A stretch of 37,396 nt of DNA, taken from the IMG/VR virus record IMGVR_UViG_3300009603_000028, positions 1 through 37,396 of that record; one strand, written 5' to 3'. The position numbers and the translations under genes were made by a program. The stretch is from a virus. The notes under the pieces were generated by a model, which worked only from the letters and a program-made list of their open reading frames with translations, did no database searches and was not told the DNA's origin. This document shows positions 36,441 through 37,396 of the stretch, one piece after another; position 1 is the first letter of the stretch, and the number at the start of each line of letters is the position of its first letter.

Positions 36441-37159
36441 TAGCGGTCCTTATACTTTTCATATGTGCTGGCGACACGCGGGTCTTTCCGGCAATATGTC
36501 GGGAACATGTGATATGCGTTGATCGTGGTGCTATGATCGCGACCGCCTAGTAGCCTTCCAATGACGGGATATGACGCGCCTCGCTCTTGCAGGATTTTCA
36601 CAAGCACGCATCGGGCATATAGGAAATTCTTCCCCCTCGCCTTGCTGCGCACACCTTCAGGGTCAATGCCGAACGCAGTGGCAACAGCCTGGATTAAATC
36701 ATGCAAGGGAATGCGGCCATTCGCAGGGTGTATGATCGTGCGCTCTACAATAGCAGCACGTATTTCATTGGCTCTACGGTTGGCCTGATCGCGCAACCTG
36801 CGCTTTTCCTCTCGCTCGCGCCTGTAGCGTTCGGCCTCGCGTTGCTTTTCGCCTTTACGCCTCTCAATGCGCCGATCTTCCATCTCGGCAGCATGAACAG
36901 CAAGGGCGCGCTCTACAGCTTGACGCTGCGCAATCACCTTCAGCGCACTGTTGATTTTATCGCGGCGGCACTTTTTGCATTGTGTCTTTCCGGCTATGGT
37001 GTGTGTGTTATCTGGCCCACGATGGTGGCCGCAAAGCCAATGTGTCCCCTTGGCGGTCTGGATCGCGGTTAGAAACGATTGGCTGCTACGGCGCATGGAA
37101 TCGCGATAGTCCGCAAAGTCTTCCGATGGTTCGGGCTCTGCAAAGTCGATGGCTAGCAT
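36440..37159 (-). CDS. DnaA domain-IV protein with zinc motif, 239 aa
   Basis: The C-terminal 90 residues match DnaA DNA-binding domain IV: IHPANGRIPLHDLIQAVATA, FLYARCVLVKILQERG and GGRDHSTTINAYH at 205-217, the DnaA signature. There is no AAA+ ATPase. The N-terminal part has CGHH (43-46) and CKKC (61-64), likely a zinc site, then a highly charged helix (about 90-135). It could bind host DnaA boxes or regulate phage or host initiation. The ATG overlaps the upstream stop (TGATG). Confidence 0.82.
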   Translation of the reverse strand: MLAIDFAEPEPSEDFADYRDSMRRSSQSFLTAIQTAKGTHWLCGHHRGPDNTHTIAGKTQCKKCRRDKINSALKVIAQRQAVERALAVHAAEMEDRRIERRKGEKQREAERYRREREEKRRLRDQANRRANEIRAAIVERTIIHPANGRIPLHDLIQAVATAFGIDPEGVRSKARGKNFLYARCVLVKILQERGASYPVIGRLLGGRDHSTTINAYHMFPTYCRKDPRVASTYEKYKDR

Positions 37160-37326
37160 CAGTCTTCCTCGTTAAACTTGTTCTGGATCTCGTCTGCCGC
37201 AACATTAAGCTGCGTAGCCGCGTAGATCATGCAATCGCGCGTTTCCTCGCCATATCCCTTGCGGGGATTGTCAGCGGCTTTGCGCAATACGGTGGCTTTG
37301 TGGCGTAGGTATTCAGCAGCGCTCAT
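37159..37326 (-). CDS. Hypothetical protein, 55 aa
   Basis: Helical acidic protein (AAEYLRHKATVLRKAADN, CMIYAATQLNVAADEIQNK). Complete copy of the gene cut at the left edge (1-53). Overlaps the DnaA-domain gene and the next upstream gene. Unknown. Confidence 0.65.
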   Translation of the reverse strand: MSAAEYLRHKATVLRKAADNPRKGYGEETRDCMIYAATQLNVAADEIQNKFNEED

Positions 37327-37396
37327 TTTGCGTAACGTGGGCTGAGAGTGCGACGGTGAGATGATACCTGTGTTTCGCCGTTCAGTCGGGCTTGCC
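37274..37396. repeat. Right copy of 123-bp direct terminal repeat
   Basis: Identical to 1-123. Joining the two copies gives a 37,273-bp circle with continuous genes. Confidence 0.97.
37323..37396 (-). CDS. End of 53-aa hypothetical protein (partial duplicate)
   Basis: C-terminal codons of the gene complete at 50-211, truncated by the right window edge. Present because of the terminal repeat. Confidence 0.8.
   Translation of the reverse strand, partial: QARLNGETQVSSHRRTLSPRYAK

Noticed and set aside
1-37396. CRISPR array, integrase, attachment site, transposon ends
   Set aside because: None seen. The only long exact repeat is the 123-bp terminal one; other repeats are short and explained by iterons, hairpins or coding repeats.

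Overview
The window is an essentially complete genome of a tailed phage with a short tail (podovirus type). The first 123 bases recur exactly as the last 123 (1-123 = 37274-37396), so the molecule is circularly permuted or terminally redundant, or was assembled as a circle, and the unique length is 37,273 bp. The fairly high GC content and GCTANA-type -10 boxes suggest an alphaproteobacterial host; the genus cannot be fixed from the sequence alone. No integrase, RNA polymerase, DNA polymerase or tRNA gene was recognised.

Layout. Almost everything is on the minus strand and reads as one circle: it starts at the divergent control region (6481-6606), runs down to 1, passes the permuted junction to 37,273 and continues down to 9,659. 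Only a block of eleven small genes (6607-9525) reads rightward; it ends in an apparent small-RNA unit (promoter 9532-9559, terminator about 9660).

Minus strand, in transcription order: an HTH regulator and a GIY-YIG-like nuclease; an intrinsic terminator; small genes and a second HTH regulator; a 440-bp stretch without a convincing gene; DnaQ-type exonuclease, annealing protein, SSB and DUF968-like HNH (recombination); a cytosine-C5 methyltransferase gene interrupted by an HNH ORF and by a 7-nt lesion; then across the junction a DnaA-domain-IV/zinc protein, RusA, and a replication-initiator-like protein whose gene contains 11-bp iterons beside an AT-rich tract (probable origin); a DNA methyltransferase; a run of small genes; an HNH endonuclease; and the late genes.

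Late genes: small and large terminase, P22-like portal, scaffold, Phage_capsid_3/N4-gp56-type coat, probable decoration protein, gp4-like and gp10-like tail accessory proteins, GNAT, ejection proteins with a separate SLT transglycosylase, tailspike, and a lysis cassette (micro-membrane proteins, GH19-like endolysin, holin, spanin-like proteins). A homing-type endonuclease in the lysis cassette lies between a truncated and a complete copy of an Rz1-like lipoprotein.

Points most worth following: the split methyltransferase with three superimposed reading frames, the intragenic origin, the rightward small RNA, the endonuclease between lipoprotein alleles, and an ejection-protein gene whose only credible start is ATA. 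All functional calls come from reading motifs and from memory of families; no database search was run.
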